A stretch of DNA of 30,799 nucleotides from Deltaproteobacteria bacterium (GTDB taxonomy: Bacteria; Desulfobacterota; Syntrophia; Syntrophales; UBA5619): positions 1 to 30,799 of the forward strand of contig JAPLJY010000077.1 in the NCBI GenBank assembly GCA_026388345.1, given 5' to 3'. Each line of letters begins with the position of its first letter. The stretch's first letter is position 1. Shown here in pieces: positions 1-8,235 of the stretch. A model generated the notes under the pieces. That model did not search any database, was not told where the DNA came from, and saw only the letters and a program-made list of their open reading frames with translations. The position numbers and the translations under genes were made by a program.

Positions 1-1455
1 ATCAATAGAAAAATTACCCTTCTCATCTATATCAGCATGTTGGCCATTGATCAGGACATCGGCTATGCCAATTTTGCTTTCGGCTATACCTATAATGGTT
101 ATATTGGGTTTCTTGGCAACCACGGAAACAGCTCGGGTCACATCCGGAGAGATAATCACAATTTTGGGGACACTTGCATCAGTTTGAGATACTTTAGCAA
201 ATAGAACTCTTTCCCGGTTAACGACAAATTGCTTTATCACTTGATTCTTGCGTATATCGATCGCCATGATCGTGATATCGTTCTTGCCGATCTTCAGAAA
301 AATATTCTCAGAAAAATTGCCTTTCTCATCCACATTAACCGGTTGCCCATTGATCAGAACGTCGACCAGACCGATCTTACTTTCCACTGTGCCAGCAACA
401 GTCATACTGGATCCCTCTGAGATCACGGGCCTGTTGTGGATCACATTCGGAGAAACAATCAGGATCTTGGGTGGGGTCTTTTCTTCTTCCTGAATGGTCG
501 GTGCTTGCACGGGTTTTTTGTCTGCTACAGCAGTAGGGGCCTCTTTCTTCGCTAAGTCCGGCTTTATATCTTCACGATGGACTATAAGCTGCTGTGATGT
601 TTTGTTTCTTTGTGAATCAAATGCCGTAATAACGATATCATTCGGACCAGTTTTGAGGGGCACATCAGCGGAAAAATTACCCTTATCCTGCAACTTTGCC
701 AAAAGCCCATTAACGGTAATTTCGGAGATACCGATTTTACTTTCTACAACACCGGCAACAGTAATCCTTGATTCCTTGGCCGCAACTTTAAGGGAACCGG
801 TTACGTCCGGTGACGTAATGGTAATCTTTGGTGGGGTTTTTTCCACCAAAACAATGGGAGGAGATTGAGTTGATGCACTTTCAGATGGCAAGGGGGACGC
901 CGGCTTGCCTTTATCTGAATCCGGAGCAGTGCTCTTACGTTGTTGGGTAATCTTTGTTGGTTCGGGTGCTTCACGAGGAACATCTTTTTGTGAAGAAGGC
1001 GTTGGGGATATAGCCATTTCCTTTTTCACAGGGTATTTCCGTAATGTTGCCGGTCGGAGTGCATAAGCCGCATCAACGAATGACCTCGCATCTCCTTCCG
1101 ATTTCCAATAGAGTGTTTGCATTACTCTGGAGCTTAAACCTTTAAAGTATACTTGAACAGCAAAACTCTTTCCATACTTTCCTACCTCTTGCGATATATC
1201 ATTATAGTCTGCCTTCATATGGAAGTTGGGAACCAACATGAACGTTGACATTACCAATTCATCGCCTTGCAATTTAAGACTATCTTTATTGGGAGGTATC
1301 TGTGCAAGGGACAGGCTGAGCTCGATAGCCTCCTTCGCTTCTTGTATCCCCATTTTTGGAGGTGAATCTGGCTTAACGCGATAAACAACCTGACCACATC
1401 CCGCCGTCAGAATTACTATGAGAAAACCCATCAGAATCGATAAAATTTTCTTCAC
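1..1455 (-). CDS. Lipoprotein with repeated Ig-like domains (3' end outside window)
   Basis: The minus-strand frame is open from about 1470 to the window edge, so the C-terminus is missing. I chose the GTG at 1455 because a GGAGA motif lies 7-8 nt upstream; an in-frame ATG at 1470 is the alternative. The N-terminus is a lipoprotein signal: KK, a hydrophobic stretch, then lipobox L-T-A-G-C with the lipidated Cys at residue 20. Residues of about 25-140 form an unrecognised domain, followed by a Pro/Ser/Lys linker. Then come at least three copies of a roughly 80-residue repeat with the pattern P-K-I-x-I-x-SP-x-V ... TVAG-x-V-ESKIG ... V-x-VNG ... D-x-KGNFS. This resembles bacterial Ig-like or glucodextranase-B-type domains, which often accompany caspase-like domains. 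A caspase-type gene lies just upstream, but it is broken. The role is probably cell-envelope binding; no enzymatic function can be assigned. The GC content is visibly lower than in most neighbours. Confidence 0.75.
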   Translation of the reverse strand, partial: MKKILSILMGFLIVILTAGCGQVVYRVKPDSPPKMGIQEAKEAIELSLSLAQIPPNKDSLKLQGDELVMSTFMLVPNFHMKADYNDISQEVGKYGKSFAVQVYFKGLSSRVMQTLYWKSEGDARSFVDAAYALRPATLRKYPVKKEMAISPTPSSQKDVPREAPEPTKITQQRKSTAPDSDKGKPASPLPSESASTQSPPIVLVEKTPPKITITSPDVTGSLKVAAKESRITVAGVVESKIGISEITVNGLLAKLQDKGNFSADVPLKTGPNDIVITAFDSQRNKTSQQLIVHREDIKPDLAKKEAPTAVADKKPVQAPTIQEEEKTPPKILIVSPNVIHNRPVISEGSSMTVAGTVESKIGLVDVLINGQPVNVDEKGNFSENIFLKIGKNDITIMAIDIRKNQVIKQFVVNRERVLFAKVSQTDASVPKIVIISPDVTRAVSVVAKKPNITIIGIAESKIGIADVLINGQHADIDEKGNFSID

Positions 1456-1485
1456 CCTGACGATCTCCATGTTAGTCTTGATAAC

Positions 1486-1512
1486 ATTATACTTTCCCCG
1501 CACTTATGACAA
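1486..1512 (-). promoter_or_regulatory. Possible sigma70 promoter for the Ig-repeat lipoprotein
   Basis: On the minus strand, TTGTCA (1507-1512) and a perfect TATAAT (1486-1491) are separated by 15 nt, which is shorter than the optimum. A better -35, TTGACA, lies at 1526-1531 but has no good -10 at normal spacing. The gene starts 15-30 nt downstream of the -10. Confidence 0.35.
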
Positions 1513-1591
1513 CATAGGCGGTTTATGTCAAGAAAATATCTTGATCGAAATGATTATTAACATCAGGAATCATGACAATTTTAGGATTTCA

Positions 1592-2661
1592 TCAGTCAGA
1601 CTTATAAATTTTAAACTTATCATACAGCCCCGCCAGTTCCTCCTGAGTCGGCATCCGCCAGTCTGTATACCCACCTCCCCGATAATTCTCGCAATAGCTC
1701 TTGGCGCCTTGCTAGTCTATATCCGACCCGTTGTCCCTCGCCGCCCACATCAGGTTCTCCCGCGTATCCGGGACTGTCCCGTTGTCATAGGCAATGAAAC
1801 GCCCGTCCCTGCCGATCTCTCTGGGACCAGTAACGGTGGGACGCGGCCCCATTGCCATCTGTTGCCTCTCCGCTTCAAACTTGCGGCGTTCCGCGGCCAA
1901 CTGTTCCCGCTCGGCATCGAGTGCCTTCTGACGCTCAAGCGCCTGTTTCTCGCGCACCAGTCCCTGCCTCTCCCGCTCCAAGGCTTCCTTCTGACGCAGC
2001 ATCGCCTCGGTATCAGAATCTGATTCCGCTTTCGTTGCGTAGGAAGGAGCATCAGTCAGATTATTCTGGTTAGTGCCCTGTGGTGTGAAATAAAACCTGC
2101 CTTCCAGAGAGGACAACTCCCAGGGTATCTGTTTCCCCCCCGTCTATCGGCCGAGGTCCTGCCGCACATTCTTGAAGACCTCTTCAATGGGCAGTCCGGG
2201 AGTCATCATATGCTTCATCAAAGATCCGGTATATGGGCTATTGCGACCTCCGCCATCCGCTGCTACGTTACCGGGACTTGTGGAATAAGACACTAAAGTC
2301 CCGCGGGGCGCAGAGGAAATGATCGCCAAGCCGCGGGAGGCGGTCCGGAAACTCTTGCCGAAAGGATTGTCGCGACAGGCGTCAAGAATAACGATGTTCA
2401 TGGGATTGCCGGCATTGCCCATCTCATCCAGCACCATGTACGCATCCATGGCCCGATACTTTACATCCGTTTCCCTGTCAATCCGGGCAAGGCTTCTGCC
2501 GACTCCCTCTGGCCGGCATCGGTCTTGAGAATTTCGGGCGGCGTGGGCGACTCCCTCTTGATCTCAGGCGGCGATTGTATTCGTGCGGCAATCAATGAAG
2601 ATGGGTAGATTAAAGCAAGCATAAACAGGACAAGGAAGATTCTTATAGGCATGGCTTGCAT
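1592..2661 (-). pseudogene. Broken caspase-family (peptidase C14) protein with DUF1566-like C-terminus
   Basis: The segments read, in order, as a signal peptide (start near 2652-2661), a Pro-rich linker, the end of a caspase p20-like domain, a charged coiled coil and the start of a DUF1566 (Lcl) domain. The catalytic-Cys motif ILDACRDNPF is present near 2385. The reading frame is broken at about 2480: the linker frame ends in TAA at 2461, while the caspase frame resumes at ARIDRETDVKYRAMDA. Compared with family architecture, roughly 80 residues are gone, including the usual YYAGHG catalytic-His region. Two in-frame TAG codons follow: at 2144-2146, between VRQDLGR and TGGKQIPWELSS, and at 1712, where the family usually has Trp before QGAKSYCENYRGGGYTDW. 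The frame ends at TGA 1592-1594, before the rest of DUF1566. The coiled coil (about 1860-2010) is rich in ERE/RQK. The disruptions are seen directly; family comparisons are from memory. Confidence 0.85.
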
Positions 2662-2814
2662 AGAAACATCCCCAATTAACAACCCGATATTTCTTATACT
2701 TCATCCGCCATCAAATGACAATTCTATGTTGCGGCTTTCCGATTGAACAATTCTATTGGCAGAAAGAAGTTAGCACGCAACCATCAGAAGGCGGCCGGCA
2801 ATCGATTTCCGTCT

Positions 2815-3324
2815 TCAGTCTTGTTCCCCGATCACCTTGTAACCGATCCGATGGGGGACGGTCGTCCGGCCCATCCGGAACGGTTCCTCCCTCACGAACC
2901 GGAAGCCGCGCTTTTCGTACCAGCGTCCGGCCGGTTCGTTTTGGACCATCACGCCAACCCAGAGCTCTTCGAGGCCGTAGTCCCGGGCCCTCTGTTCCGC
3001 GGTCCGGAGGAGCCCCCCGCCGATTCCCCTGGCCTGAAAGGCCGGCAGCAGGTAAAGTGAGGCCAGGTAGAGGCGGTTTTCGTTCAAGTGAAACTGCGTC
3101 CGGGCGAAACCCGCTGCCGCCCCGTCCGCTTCGCCGATGAAGCCATGGACAAACGTGGATTTGTACAGGTTTCCCAGGGAGTCGATCCGGTAGGTTGCCT
3201 CGTGATAGCTCCGGAGGTCCTCCTCCGGAATGAAGGAGCTGTAGGCGGCCATCCAGGACTCCCAGAGGATCCACCGAACCGCCGGCAGATCCTCCATCCG
3301 CCACGGCCGGATCAGTATCTCCAT
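2815..3324 (-). CDS. GNAT-family N-acetyltransferase
   Basis: A 169-residue protein beginning MEILIRPWRMEDLPAVR, a typical GNAT N-terminus. The acetyl-CoA-binding motif A is LYLLPAFQARGIGGGLL, matching the Q/R-x-x-G-x-G/A pyrophosphate loop. It is followed by LWVGVMVQNEPAGRWYEKRGF, the usual motif B with Asn and the aromatic YxxxGF. It should transfer an acetyl group from acetyl-CoA to an amine; the substrate cannot be told. The start at 3324 has GGTGAGGGG directly upstream. It overlaps the 3' end of the glycosyltransferase gene by 13 nt, so the two are probably translationally coupled. Confidence 0.88.
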   Translation of the reverse strand: MEILIRPWRMEDLPAVRWILWESWMAAYSSFIPEEDLRSYHEATYRIDSLGNLYKSTFVHGFIGEADGAAAGFARTQFHLNENRLYLASLYLLPAFQARGIGGGLLRTAEQRARDYGLEELWVGVMVQNEPAGRWYEKRGFRFVREEPFRMGRTTVPHRIGYKVIGEQD

Positions 3325-4802
3325 CCCCTCACCCCGTTTTGTCTCCGGCGCGCCCGGATCTCGATTGTCCGGAGCCGGTCCTTGTAGGCGTCGTGGCGGT
3401 TCGCCTGCTCGACGGTAAGGGCCGCGTCCGTGTTCCCCTCCAAGCGGCGGCAGAGGTAGAGGCTCTCGTAAATCCGGCCGATCCGGTACTCCCGGGACAG
3501 GCGGAGGGCGACCGCGTAATCCTCGCCGTAGCCGACGTTGGGAAACCCGGTCCCGCGCAGGATCGTTGTATCGAAGGCCCGGGGCGCCCCCAGGCCGTTG
3601 ATCCGGAGGGCGTTGTTCCGCCCGTTTTCTTCCGTCCACTCCCGGTGATCGATCAGACCCGGCGGAATCTCGCTGAGGTCTCCGTCGACGATGGTGTAGG
3701 AGCCGACGACCAGCGCGCAGTTTCCCCGCCGCAGCGCGTCAACGAGGCGCCGAAGGACATCGTCCCCCTGGTAGAGGTCGTCCGAATCGAGCTGGATGGC
3801 GTACCGGCCGCAGGCTTCGGAAAAGACGGCCTCGTTCCAGCAGCCGCCGATGGAGAGGTCGCGCCGCTCCGGGATGATGTGCGTAAGGTAGGAATGCCGA
3901 CAGGCGAGGTCCGCGAGGATTCCCGTCGTGCCGTCGGTGGAATGGTTGTCCACGGCGATCACGTTAAAGGGGAAATCGGTCCGCTGCGCGAGGGCGCTTC
4001 CCACCGCGTCCGCCACGGTCCGGACCCGGTTCCGGACGGGGATGACGATGCTCGCCTCGACGGGAAAGGGGTGATTCGAAGGCGGAATGTCCCGGAACGC
4101 CGGGGCGAGCCAGGCCCCGATCCGTTTGAGATGCGCCGTCGCGGTCCCCTCCATCTCTTGCTGGTATATCCGGTTCCGGGGGTCGACATAGGCGAATTGG
4201 CCCCCTCCGGCCGTACCGGTCCCGCCCGCTCCCGCCCGTGCGGCTTCCGCCAGCACCGAGAGGCGCTCCGGGAGATGGAAGAGCTCCCGATCGGTCGAGA
4301 GCTTCAGGCGGAGATCATACCAGCCCGCCCACCGGCAGGGAGGAATCTCCCCGTATTTCCGCAGCGCCCCGCGGGCGGCGGCCGTCGAAATCAGGATCAG
4401 GGGACCGAAATCGAAGCCGTCGCGGAGACTTCCCTGCTGATAGTCGTTCACGGGATGCTCCCGCAGGGTTTCGCCGTGGATCTCGGCATAGTCCGCATAG
4501 ACCATCCCCGCCCCGGTCGCCTCGGCCACGGCGAGCAGACGGGCCGTTGCGCGGGGATCGGGCCGGACATCCGTGCGGGGAAAATAGAGAAGATACCGTG
4601 TGGCCACACTGGCGAGGAGGGCGTTCCAGGTCCGGCCGCCCTCGGGGTCATCGCAGGCGAGCGTCTCGCAACGGACCGGCAGCGGCGATCCGCCGCCGGC
4701 ATCGAGGACAACAATCTTCCGGATCAGGGGGTTCCGGAGGAACGCGTTCGGAAACCCCTCGTCCCTGGAACCGGCGCTCCGGGGAAGTACAACGGTGATC
4801 AT
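3312..4802 (-). CDS. Family 2 glycosyltransferase with two GT-A-like halves
   Basis: A 496-residue protein. Residues from about 250 to 430 are a clear GT2 domain: SIVIPVRNRV, then IAVDNHSTDGT, and the metal/nucleotide-sugar motif QLDSDD at 337-342, followed by the family-like GYGEDYAVALRLS. Residues 1-215 look like a degenerate second GT-A fold (MITVVLPRS, LLYFPRTDVRPDP, MVYADYAEI) without a clear DxD. A Gly/Ala-rich linker near 188-202 separates the halves. It probably transfers a sugar from an NDP-sugar to a surface polysaccharide or protein; donor and acceptor are unknown. The start at 4802 is chosen for GGGAG 9 nt upstream; the frame stays open to 4859. A GNAT gene follows with a 13-nt overlap. 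Confidence 0.85.
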   Translation of the reverse strand: MITVVLPRSAGSRDEGFPNAFLRNPLIRKIVVLDAGGGSPLPVRCETLACDDPEGGRTWNALLASVATRYLLYFPRTDVRPDPRATARLLAVAEATGAGMVYADYAEIHGETLREHPVNDYQQGSLRDGFDFGPLILISTAAARGALRKYGEIPPCRWAGWYDLRLKLSTDRELFHLPERLSVLAEAARAGAGGTGTAGGGQFAYVDPRNRIYQQEMEGTATAHLKRIGAWLAPAFRDIPPSNHPFPVEASIVIPVRNRVRTVADAVGSALAQRTDFPFNVIAVDNHSTDGTTGILADLACRHSYLTHIIPERRDLSIGGCWNEAVFSEACGRYAIQLDSDDLYQGDDVLRRLVDALRRGNCALVVGSYTIVDGDLSEIPPGLIDHREWTEENGRNNALRINGLGAPRAFDTTILRGTGFPNVGYGEDYAVALRLSREYRIGRIYESLYLCRRLEGNTDAALTVEQANRHDAYKDRLRTIEIRARRRQNGVRGWRY

Positions 4803-4931
4803 CGGCTGTCGCTCCCAATGGAAAAGCCCGCGTCCGGACATGGGGTGTCCCGTTCCCAATCTCCCGGCAAATCAGCGAAAAAGGGAAAAGGGTCTCATCA
4901 TCACAGGACCCCGATCGCGGTCAACGGCCCT

Positions 4932-5135
4932 TCAATCAAACATCGGTTTGCGCTTAAAGGAATATGGCGACTCCTTGCGGTTCGGATTCGCCACGGTGAC
5001 GTTCGGAACGCCCAGCAGTTTCGTCAACTCCTTGCTCCCGCATTTCTTGCATTTGAGACCCTTGGTCTGAACCATTTTCACAATGTATTCGTCGATCTGA
5101 CCGCATTTCTTGCACTGATAATCAAACAGGGGCAT
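4932..5135 (-). CDS. FmdB-type zinc-ribbon protein
   Basis: A 67-residue protein with the FmdB/CxxC-CxxC layout: MPLFDYQCKKCG with CxxC at 8-11, then LKCKKCGS with a second CxxC. This makes one zinc ribbon, followed by a basic tail. Members occur widely in bacteria as putative regulatory or nucleic-acid-binding proteins; the exact function is not known. The start at 5135 has GGAGGAG 6-7 nt upstream. A strong promoter lies just upstream, so it appears to be its own transcription unit. Confidence 0.85.
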   Translation of the reverse strand: MPLFDYQCKKCGQIDEYIVKMVQTKGLKCKKCGSKELTKLLGVPNVTVANPNRKESPYSFKRKPMFD

Positions 5136-5169
5136 GGTTTTTTCTCCTCCGGTATGGGGAATAGGCGTC

Positions 5170-5197
5170 ATTATATCCGCCACCCGCCGTTTGTCAA
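5170..5197 (-). promoter_or_regulatory. Sigma70 promoter of the zinc-ribbon gene
   Basis: On the minus strand, perfect TTGACA (5192-5197) and perfect TATAAT (5170-5175) are separated by 16 nt. Transcription would start about 27 nt before the FmdB-like start codon. Confidence 0.75.
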
Positions 5198-5229
5198 CGG
5201 TTCAGATGGTTCATATTTCCCCTTTCATC

Positions 5230-5259
5230 TTGACAAAGCCGCAGACTTTCTCCTATACT
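5230..5259 (+). promoter_or_regulatory. Sigma70 promoter of the pilT operon
   Basis: TTGACA (5230-5235) and TATACT (5254-5259) lie 18 nt apart. This gives an untranslated leader of about 140 nt before the first pilT gene, with AAAGGAGG just before its ATG. It is divergent from the zinc-ribbon promoter, with the two -35 boxes 32 nt apart. Confidence 0.7.
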
Positions 5260-5408
5260 TCGCGCCGTTGCGAAACCCGCCCCGGGACTTCATCGGGGGC
5301 GCGGGTTGCGGCGCGTCCCGATTGCACTGCATTTCTTAAGACCGGGAGAAGAACAGAGCCTTTATAAAAAATAGAAACCCTGCTGATTGATTCCAAAGGA
5401 GGAACTCC

Positions 5409-6491
5409 ATGGCAAAAATCGACGCCTTTTTCCAGTTGATGCATGACCAGGGTGCATCGGACCTGCATCTCGTCACCGGCCAGCAGCCGGCCCTTCGGAT
5501 TCGGGGAGAGGTGGAACGGATCAAGTTCGACGTCCTGACCAACGACGGGCTCAAGGCAATGCTCTACGAGATCACCCCCGAGCACAAGGTCAAGCATTTC
5601 GAGGAGACGGGAGACGTCGATTTTGCCTACGAGATTCCCGGGCTCGCCCGCTACCGCGCGAACTTCTTCCAGCAGCAGTTCGGCTGCGCGGCGGTCTTCC
5701 GCGAGATCCCGAGTAAGATCGTCTCCGCCCAGGAACTGGGGCTGCCCGCGGTCGTCTCCAAGCTGGCCTCCCTCCCGCGCGGGCTGGTCCTGGTCACCGG
5801 ACCGACGGGAAGCGGCAAATCGACGACGCTCGCGGCGATCATCAACGAGGCCAACATCACCCGGAAGGACCACATCATCACGATCGAGGATCCGGTCGAA
5901 TTCGTCCACACAAGCCAGAGTTGCATCGTGAACCACCGGGAGGTCGGGCGGCATACGAAATCCTTCACGGCGGCCCTGCGCGGCGCGCTGCGCGAAGACC
6001 CGGACATCATCCTCGTCGGCGAGCTTCGCGACCTGGAGACGATCTCGCTCGCCGTCGAGGCGGCCTCCACCGGCCATCTCGTCTTCGGTACCCTCCACAC
6101 GACGAGCGCCGCCAAGACCGTCGACCGGATCATCGAGGTCTTCCCCGCGAGTGAGCAGATGCAGATCCGCTCCACGCTGGCGGACGGTATCCGGGCGGTC
6201 ATCGCCCAGGTCCTCTTCAAGCGGGTGGACAAAAAGGGGCGTTGCGCCGCCCTGGAGATCCTCATCGCGAGCTCCGCGGTACGGAACCTGATCCGCGAAT
6301 CCAAGACCTTCCAGATCCCCTCCATGATCCAGACGGGGAAGAAATACGGGATGCAGCTTCTCGACGATGCGATCCAGGAACTCCTGAACAAGGGGTGGAT
6401 CAGCGGCGACGAGGCGTACTTGAAGGCGAACGACAAGCAGCGGTTCCGGCCGTTCCTGAAGAATCCGCCGACGGACTTCACTGAGGCGTAA
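5409..6491 (+). CDS. pilT: PilT-family twitching/retraction ATPase
   Basis: A 360-residue type IV pilus secretion ATPase. The N-terminal PAS-like part carries GASDLHLVTGQQPALRI, typical of PilT. Walker A is GPTGSGKST (131-139), the Asp box is ITIEDPVEF, Walker B is DIILVGELRD (199-208) with catalytic Glu205, and the His box is STGHLVFGTLHTTSA (220-234). PilT hexamers depolymerise pili at the inner-membrane face and power twitching and DNA uptake. It starts at 5409 with a consensus Shine-Dalgarno site and is the first gene of a three-gene operon with a second PilT-like ATPase (36-nt gap) and a receiver-like protein. No pilus structural gene is in the window, so this is a satellite motor locus. 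Confidence 0.95.
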   Translation: MAKIDAFFQLMHDQGASDLHLVTGQQPALRIRGEVERIKFDVLTNDGLKAMLYEITPEHKVKHFEETGDVDFAYEIPGLARYRANFFQQQFGCAAVFREIPSKIVSAQELGLPAVVSKLASLPRGLVLVTGPTGSGKSTTLAAIINEANITRKDHIITIEDPVEFVHTSQSCIVNHREVGRHTKSFTAALRGALREDPDIILVGELRDLETISLAVEAASTGHLVFGTLHTTSAAKTVDRIIEVFPASEQMQIRSTLADGIRAVIAQVLFKRVDKKGRCAALEILIASSAVRNLIRESKTFQIPSMIQTGKKYGMQLLDDAIQELLNKGWISGDEAYLKANDKQRFRPFLKNPPTDFTEA

Positions 6492-6527
6492 GCGACCGGC
6501 GAAAGGCCTATTTTAAGGAGGCAATCC

Positions 6528-7703
6528 ATGAGAAAACCGGAAATCGATTTTATCCTGGGCAAGATGCTCGATGCTTACAAGAACGTGTCGGATCTGAACA
6601 TCACGGTGGGGAAATCCTTTCAGGTGGAGAGCTCGGGCCAGCTCACCGGCGTGGAGCTGGACCCGCCCTTCCGGAAACTGACCCCCTTCCAGACGGAGAT
6701 CTTCGCGCTGAACCTGATCAACCAGGACCGGCGGCTGACGGAGCTCCTCCTTTCCCAGGGATCGTGCGACTCCTCGTACGAGCTGCCGGGCAAGGCCCGT
6801 TTCCGCGTGAACATTTTCTCCCAGCGGGGGAACTACTCCATCATCCTGCGAAAGTTGGAGACCCGGATCCCGACCTTCCAGGAGATGAACCTTCCCGAGG
6901 CCTTCCACAAGATGGCCGAGGAGAAGAACGGGATCATCTTCGTGACCGGTGCGACGGGGAGCGGCAAGACAACCTCGCTCGCGGCGCTCCTCAATGATAT
7001 CAATGAAAGAAAGTCGGTCCACATCGTCACCCTCGAGGACCCGGTCGAGTACTCCCATCCCCACAAGATGGCCACCTTCAACCAGCGGGAGATGGGGAAC
7101 GATTTCGATACCTTTGCGAGCGGGTTGCGGGCCGCGCTCCGCCAGGCGCCGAAGGTGATCCTCGTCGGCGAAATGCGGGATCGGGAGACGGTCGAGATCG
7201 GCCTGTCCGCCGCCGAAACGGGGCATCTCGTCTTGAGCACCCTCCATACGGTCGACGCCGGGCAGACGATCAACCGCGTCCTCGGCATGTTTTCCACCGA
7301 AGAGGAGAACCAGGTCCGGATCCGGCTTGCCGATACGGTCCGCTGGATCGTCTGCCAGCGCCTCCTTCCCAAGGAAGGGGGCGGACGCGTCGCGGCCTTC
7401 GAAGTCATGGGGACCAACCTCCGGGTGAAGGACACGATCCTCCACGGCGAATCGGAGGGAAAAACCTACTACGAGATCATCCAGGCGGGGAAGGCCTTCG
7501 GGATGGTCACCTTCGACGACTACATCGTCGATCTCTTTGGCAAGGGACAGATCAGCGAAGAGACCGGGAAGGCCTACGCCTCCAACAAAGGAATCGTCGG
7601 CCGCGGCATCGACTCGGTGAAGAGCTCGCGCGGGCAGACCACGACGGACATCGGCAAGCTCGAGGTGGACAAGGGTTACGGAAAACCGGTGAGAAAATTC
7701 TAA
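6528..7703 (+). CDS. Second PilT/PilU-like type IV pilus ATPase
   Basis: A 391-residue paralogue of the preceding protein. Walker A is GATGSGKTT (141-149), the Asp box VTLEDPVEY, Walker B KVILVGEMRD with Glu215, and the His box ETGHLVLSTLHTVDAGQT. The N-terminal motif is diverged (VSDLNITVGKSFQVESSGQL), and the C-terminus runs on beyond the core as a Ser/Thr/Lys-rich tail from about residue 350. It probably acts with the first ATPase, as PilU does with PilT, but sequence alone cannot tell a PilU role from a second PilT. AAGGAGG lies upstream of the ATG at 6528. The next gene starts 16 nt downstream. Confidence 0.92.
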   Translation: MRKPEIDFILGKMLDAYKNVSDLNITVGKSFQVESSGQLTGVELDPPFRKLTPFQTEIFALNLINQDRRLTELLLSQGSCDSSYELPGKARFRVNIFSQRGNYSIILRKLETRIPTFQEMNLPEAFHKMAEEKNGIIFVTGATGSGKTTSLAALLNDINERKSVHIVTLEDPVEYSHPHKMATFNQREMGNDFDTFASGLRAALRQAPKVILVGEMRDRETVEIGLSAAETGHLVLSTLHTVDAGQTINRVLGMFSTEEENQVRIRLADTVRWIVCQRLLPKEGGGRVAAFEVMGTNLRVKDTILHGESEGKTYYEIIQAGKAFGMVTFDDYIVDLFGKGQISEETGKAYASNKGIVGRGIDSVKSSRGQTTTDIGKLEVDKGYGKPVRKF

Positions 7704-7719
7704 GGAGAGGGGACAGGTC

Positions 7720-8235
7720 ATGGAAGAGCAGAAGGCCCTTTTGAATGAGGTAGCGGCGGAAGGTTACGACGCCGCGGACAGGCCGTTCGACTTCGTGGAA
7801 GAAGGGGGCGCGACCGCCCTGGTCTGCGAAACCGATCCGGCCGTCCGGGAGAAGATCAGCGGCGGCCTCAAGGAGCTGGGCTACCAGATTACGGTTCCGG
7901 TTTCGGCGAAGGACGCCCTCAAGGCGATGCGGTTTCACGTCTTCGATGTCGTCGTTCTGAACGAACTATTCGATACGGCGAATCCGGAGACGAACGATCT
8001 CCTCCAGTATCTGGAAAACCTGAACATGACGATGCGGCGGCGGATCTTCGTCGCCCTGGTCAGTGAAAAATACCGGACGATGGATAATATGGCCGCCTTC
8101 AACCGGAGCGTCAACATTGTCATCAACCTCAAGAGCATCGGGGACGCGGGAAAGATCGTCAAACAGGGGGTCGCCGACAACAGGGCCTTCTACCACGTCT
8201 TTCAGGAGACGCTGCAGAAGATGGGGAAGGGCTGA
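7720..8235 (+). CDS. Receiver-like (CheY-fold) protein lacking the phospho-acceptor Asp
   Basis: A 171-residue protein, third gene of the pilT operon. Residues of about 32-150 read as a receiver fold. Beta-1 is ALVCETDPAVREKI, where the usual acidic pair is E-T. The following helix and GYQITVPVSAKDALKAM are typical. At the acceptor position the sequence is DVVVLNELFD, with Asn81 where Asp is expected. The Ser of ALVSEK and the Lys of INLKSIGD fit the conserved Thr/Ser and Lys sites. No output domain is present. It probably cannot be phosphorylated in the usual way and may be a constitutive or partner-binding regulator of the two ATPases. This role is inferred from operon position. Its last 77 nt overlap the opposing TPR gene. 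Confidence 0.75.
   Translation: MEEQKALLNEVAAEGYDAADRPFDFVEEGGATALVCETDPAVREKISGGLKELGYQITVPVSAKDALKAMRFHVFDVVVLNELFDTANPETNDLLQYLENLNMTMRRRIFVALVSEKYRTMDNMAAFNRSVNIVINLKSIGDAGKIVKQGVADNRAFYHVFQETLQKMGKG

Noticed and set aside
3339..5339. 666-codon plus-strand open frame
   Set aside because: It is antisense to the glycosyltransferase and zinc-ribbon genes, whose motifs are clear. Its own translation is Pro/Arg/Gly-rich with no domain; this is a high-GC shadow.
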